Assembly (NCBI GenBank): GCA_019690055.1
Contig: JADGGF010000246.1
Location: 1-6,740 of the forward strand
DNA: 6,740 nucleotides
Origin: Micromonosporaceae bacterium
Lineage (GTDB): Bacteria > Actinomycetota > Actinomycetes > Mycobacteriales > Micromonosporaceae
Direction of reading: 5' to 3'
Shown here: piece after piece, positions 5,261 to 6,740 of the stretch
How positions within the stretch are numbered: the stretch's first letter is position 1
Layout: each line of letters opens with the position of its first letter
The notes under the pieces: generated by a model
Seen by the model: only the letters and a program-made list of their open reading frames with translations
Databases searched by the model: none
Told to the model about the DNA's origin: nothing
Position numbers and translations under genes: made by a program

Positions 5261-6634
5261 CTACAGGGCGAATGTCGGCTCCGGCGGAGCGTGCTCGCGG
5301 TGCACGACAGCCCCGAGCCGGCGGAGATCCACCACGAAGTCGGGGTAGCCCCGGTCGATGTGGTGCACGTTGCTGACCTCGGTCGTGCCGTCCGCGCAGA
5401 GCCCGGCCACCACCAGCCCCGCCCCGGCCCGGATGTCGGTGGCCCGCACCGGGGCACCGGAGAGGCGTTCCCGCCCCCGCACCACCGCGTGCTTGCCGTC
5501 CGTACGGATCTGGGCGCCCAGCCGCACCAGCTCGGGCACGAACATGAAGCGGCCATCGAAGATGTTCTCGGTAATGAGGGACGAGCCCTCGCTGACGGCG
5601 GCCAGCCCGAGCGCCATCGGCATCAGGTCGGTGGCAAATCCCGGGAACGGCAGCGTCACGACGTCGACCGCTTGCGGACGCCGATCCATCGCCACCCGGA
5701 ACCCGGTGGGGTGCGCCTCGACGGTCGCCCCGCTGGTCGCCACCTTGTCCAAGGCGATCTCCAGAAAGGACGGATTGACGCCAGTCACAGTAACGTCGCC
5801 CCGGGTCATGGTCGCCGCCAGCGCCCAGGTGCCGGCGACGATCCGGTCCCCGATCGTGCGGTGGGTGACCGGGCGCAGCTCCGACACGCCCTCGACCGTG
5901 AGCTTCGACGAGCCGGCGCCGCTGATGCGGGCCCCCATGGCGGTGAGCATGTCGCAGATGTCGACGATCTCCGGCTCGCGCGCGGCGTTGTCGATCTCGG
6001 TCACACCCTTGGCCAGCACCGCGGCCATCAGCAGGTTCTCGGTCGCGCCGACGCTGGGGAAGTCGAGCCACACCTTGGCCCCGACCAGACCGCCGGGCGC
6101 GGTGGCCTCGATCATGCCGTGCTCGCCGGAGAACTCGGCGCCCATGCGGGTCAGGCCAGCGACGTGCATGTCCAGGCCGCGCGAGCCGATCGCGTCGCCG
6201 CCGGGCAGGGCGACGCGCACCCGGCCGCGCCGGGCGAGCAGCGGCCCCAGCACGCAGATCGACGCCCGCAGCCGCCGGACCAGGTCGTAGTCGGTGTCCG
6301 TGCCCGGCTCGTCCGGCACGTCGATGCTGAGCCCGTCCCCGGCCGGGTCCGTACCATCACCGAAGCCATCGCGGCCACCGAGGCCAACGGTCACGTCCGC
6401 ACCGGGCGCCTCACCCGGAACCGTACGGACGTCGCAGCCCAGCCGGCGCAGCACCTCCGCCATGATCGCGATGTCGGTGATCTTCGGGACGTTGTAGAGC
6501 ACGGTGCGGCCGGAGGCGAGCAGGGCGGCCGCCATCAGCTTCAGTGACGAGTTCTTGGCCCCGGTCACGAAGACCTCGCCCGCGAGACGCCCCGGCCCCT
6601 CCACTCGGATCACGTCCGAGGAGGCGTGCGTCAT
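5261..6634 (-). CDS. murA: UDP-N-acetylglucosamine 1-carboxyvinyltransferase (MurA), Cys-to-Asp form
   Basis: Cytosolic enzyme of the first committed step of peptidoglycan synthesis: it transfers enolpyruvate from PEP to UDP-GlcNAc. The 457-residue protein carries the EPT inside-out alpha/beta fold. K27 (in GAKNS) corresponds to E. coli Lys22 and R152 to Arg120. D336 (in FATDLMPM) corresponds to Asp305, R402 (in DIRAGAGLVVAG) to Arg371 and R428 (in HIDRGYPDF) to Arg397. The active-site loop reads PGGDAIGSR: Asp147 replaces the Cys115 that fosfomycin alkylates. Mycobacterial MurA has the same substitution and is active and fosfomycin-insensitive. K27 and D147 are 120 residues apart versus 93 in E. 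coli, so there is an insertion of about 26 residues. It falls in the Gly/Asp-rich stretch around residues 73-103. The C-terminus also has a short extension. ATG at 6634 is supported by GGAG about 8 bases upstream. The gene ends in TAG next to the shared hairpin. Confidence 0.96.
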   Translation of the reverse strand: MTHASSDVIRVEGPGRLAGEVFVTGAKNSSLKLMAAALLASGRTVLYNVPKITDIAIMAEVLRRLGCDVRTVPGEAPGADVTVGLGGRDGFGDGTDPAGDGLSIDVPDEPGTDTDYDLVRRLRASICVLGPLLARRGRVRVALPGGDAIGSRGLDMHVAGLTRMGAEFSGEHGMIEATAPGGLVGAKVWLDFPSVGATENLLMAAVLAKGVTEIDNAAREPEIVDICDMLTAMGARISGAGSSKLTVEGVSELRPVTHRTIGDRIVAGTWALAATMTRGDVTVTGVNPSFLEIALDKVATSGATVEAHPTGFRVAMDRRPQAVDVVTLPFPGFATDLMPMALGLAAVSEGSSLITENIFDGRFMFVPELVRLGAQIRTDGKHAVVRGRERLSGAPVRATDIRAGAGLVVAGLCADGTTEVSNVHHIDRGYPDFVVDLRRLGAVVHREHAPPEPTFAL

Positions 6635-6658
6635 CCCGGTCGCTCCGCCGCTCGGCGA

Positions 6659-6740
6659 TCAGCCGCCGCCCCGCGGGACGCCCGTAGCCTCGCGTCGTCG
6701 CTCCTGGTGCTGCTGGTCGCGCCCCCGCACGGCGGGCCCC
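6659..6740 (-). CDS. Possible 3' end of a gene upstream of murA
   Basis: On the - strand, one frame is open from the right edge to a TGA at 6661-6659 and reads a short Gln/Arg/Gly-rich tail ending ATGVPRGGG. Its codons have about 88% GC at third positions and lower GC at second positions, which is the coding-like pattern. A second frame is also open and its TGA overlaps the murA ATG as ATGA, but its composition looks less like coding. The stretch is too short to identify a product, and it may be a plain upstream region. Confidence 0.2.
   Translation of the reverse strand, partial: GPAVRGRDQQHQERRREATGVPRGGG

Noticed and set aside
5258..6547. Long open frame on the + strand (about 429 codons) opposite murA
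   Set aside because: It is an antisense shadow produced by high GC: its protein is His/Arg/Gly/Asp-rich with no recognisable domain, whereas the - strand frame is an unmistakable MurA.

Overview
The window is a GC-rich chromosomal stretch of an actinobacterium. High GC at third codon positions, GTG starts, a NucS-type mismatch endonuclease and a MurA with Asp at the position of the usual catalytic Cys all point that way. Gene content and intergenic style suggest a Micromonosporaceae-like genome, but the sequence alone cannot fix the genus.

Layout, left to right. On the + strand: the 3' end of an aldehyde dehydrogenase gene (1-480), nucS (499-1158), a 71-bp imperfect palindrome, a DUF4126-type membrane protein (1306-1944), a three-unit 28-bp tandem repeat, and a two-gene ABC exporter operon (ATPase 2106-3083, permease 3080-3973) with overlapping stop and start. 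A 19-bp minisatellite and a strong hairpin terminator follow. On the - strand is a small GlsB/YeaQ/YmgE-family membrane protein (4205-4498). Next on the + strand is a membrane-anchored protein with a DUF2007-like C-terminal part (4739-5197). It converges, across a hairpin, on murA on the - strand (5261-6634). The last ~100 bases are upstream of murA and may hold the end of another - strand gene.

Functionally this is mostly housekeeping and envelope biology: replication fidelity (NucS), peptidoglycan precursor synthesis (MurA), small-molecule export (the ABC pair), and small envelope or stress proteins. I see no phage, transposase, integrase, CRISPR array, RNA gene or biosynthetic cluster. I do not see a convincing undescribed multi-gene system.

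The most notable features are the Cys-to-Asp MurA (predicted fosfomycin insensitivity) with an extra ~26-residue Gly/Asp-rich insertion, an exact 24-bp in-frame duplication in the ABC ATPase tail, and the fact that most of the longer intergenic gaps carry their own short tandem repeat or palindrome.
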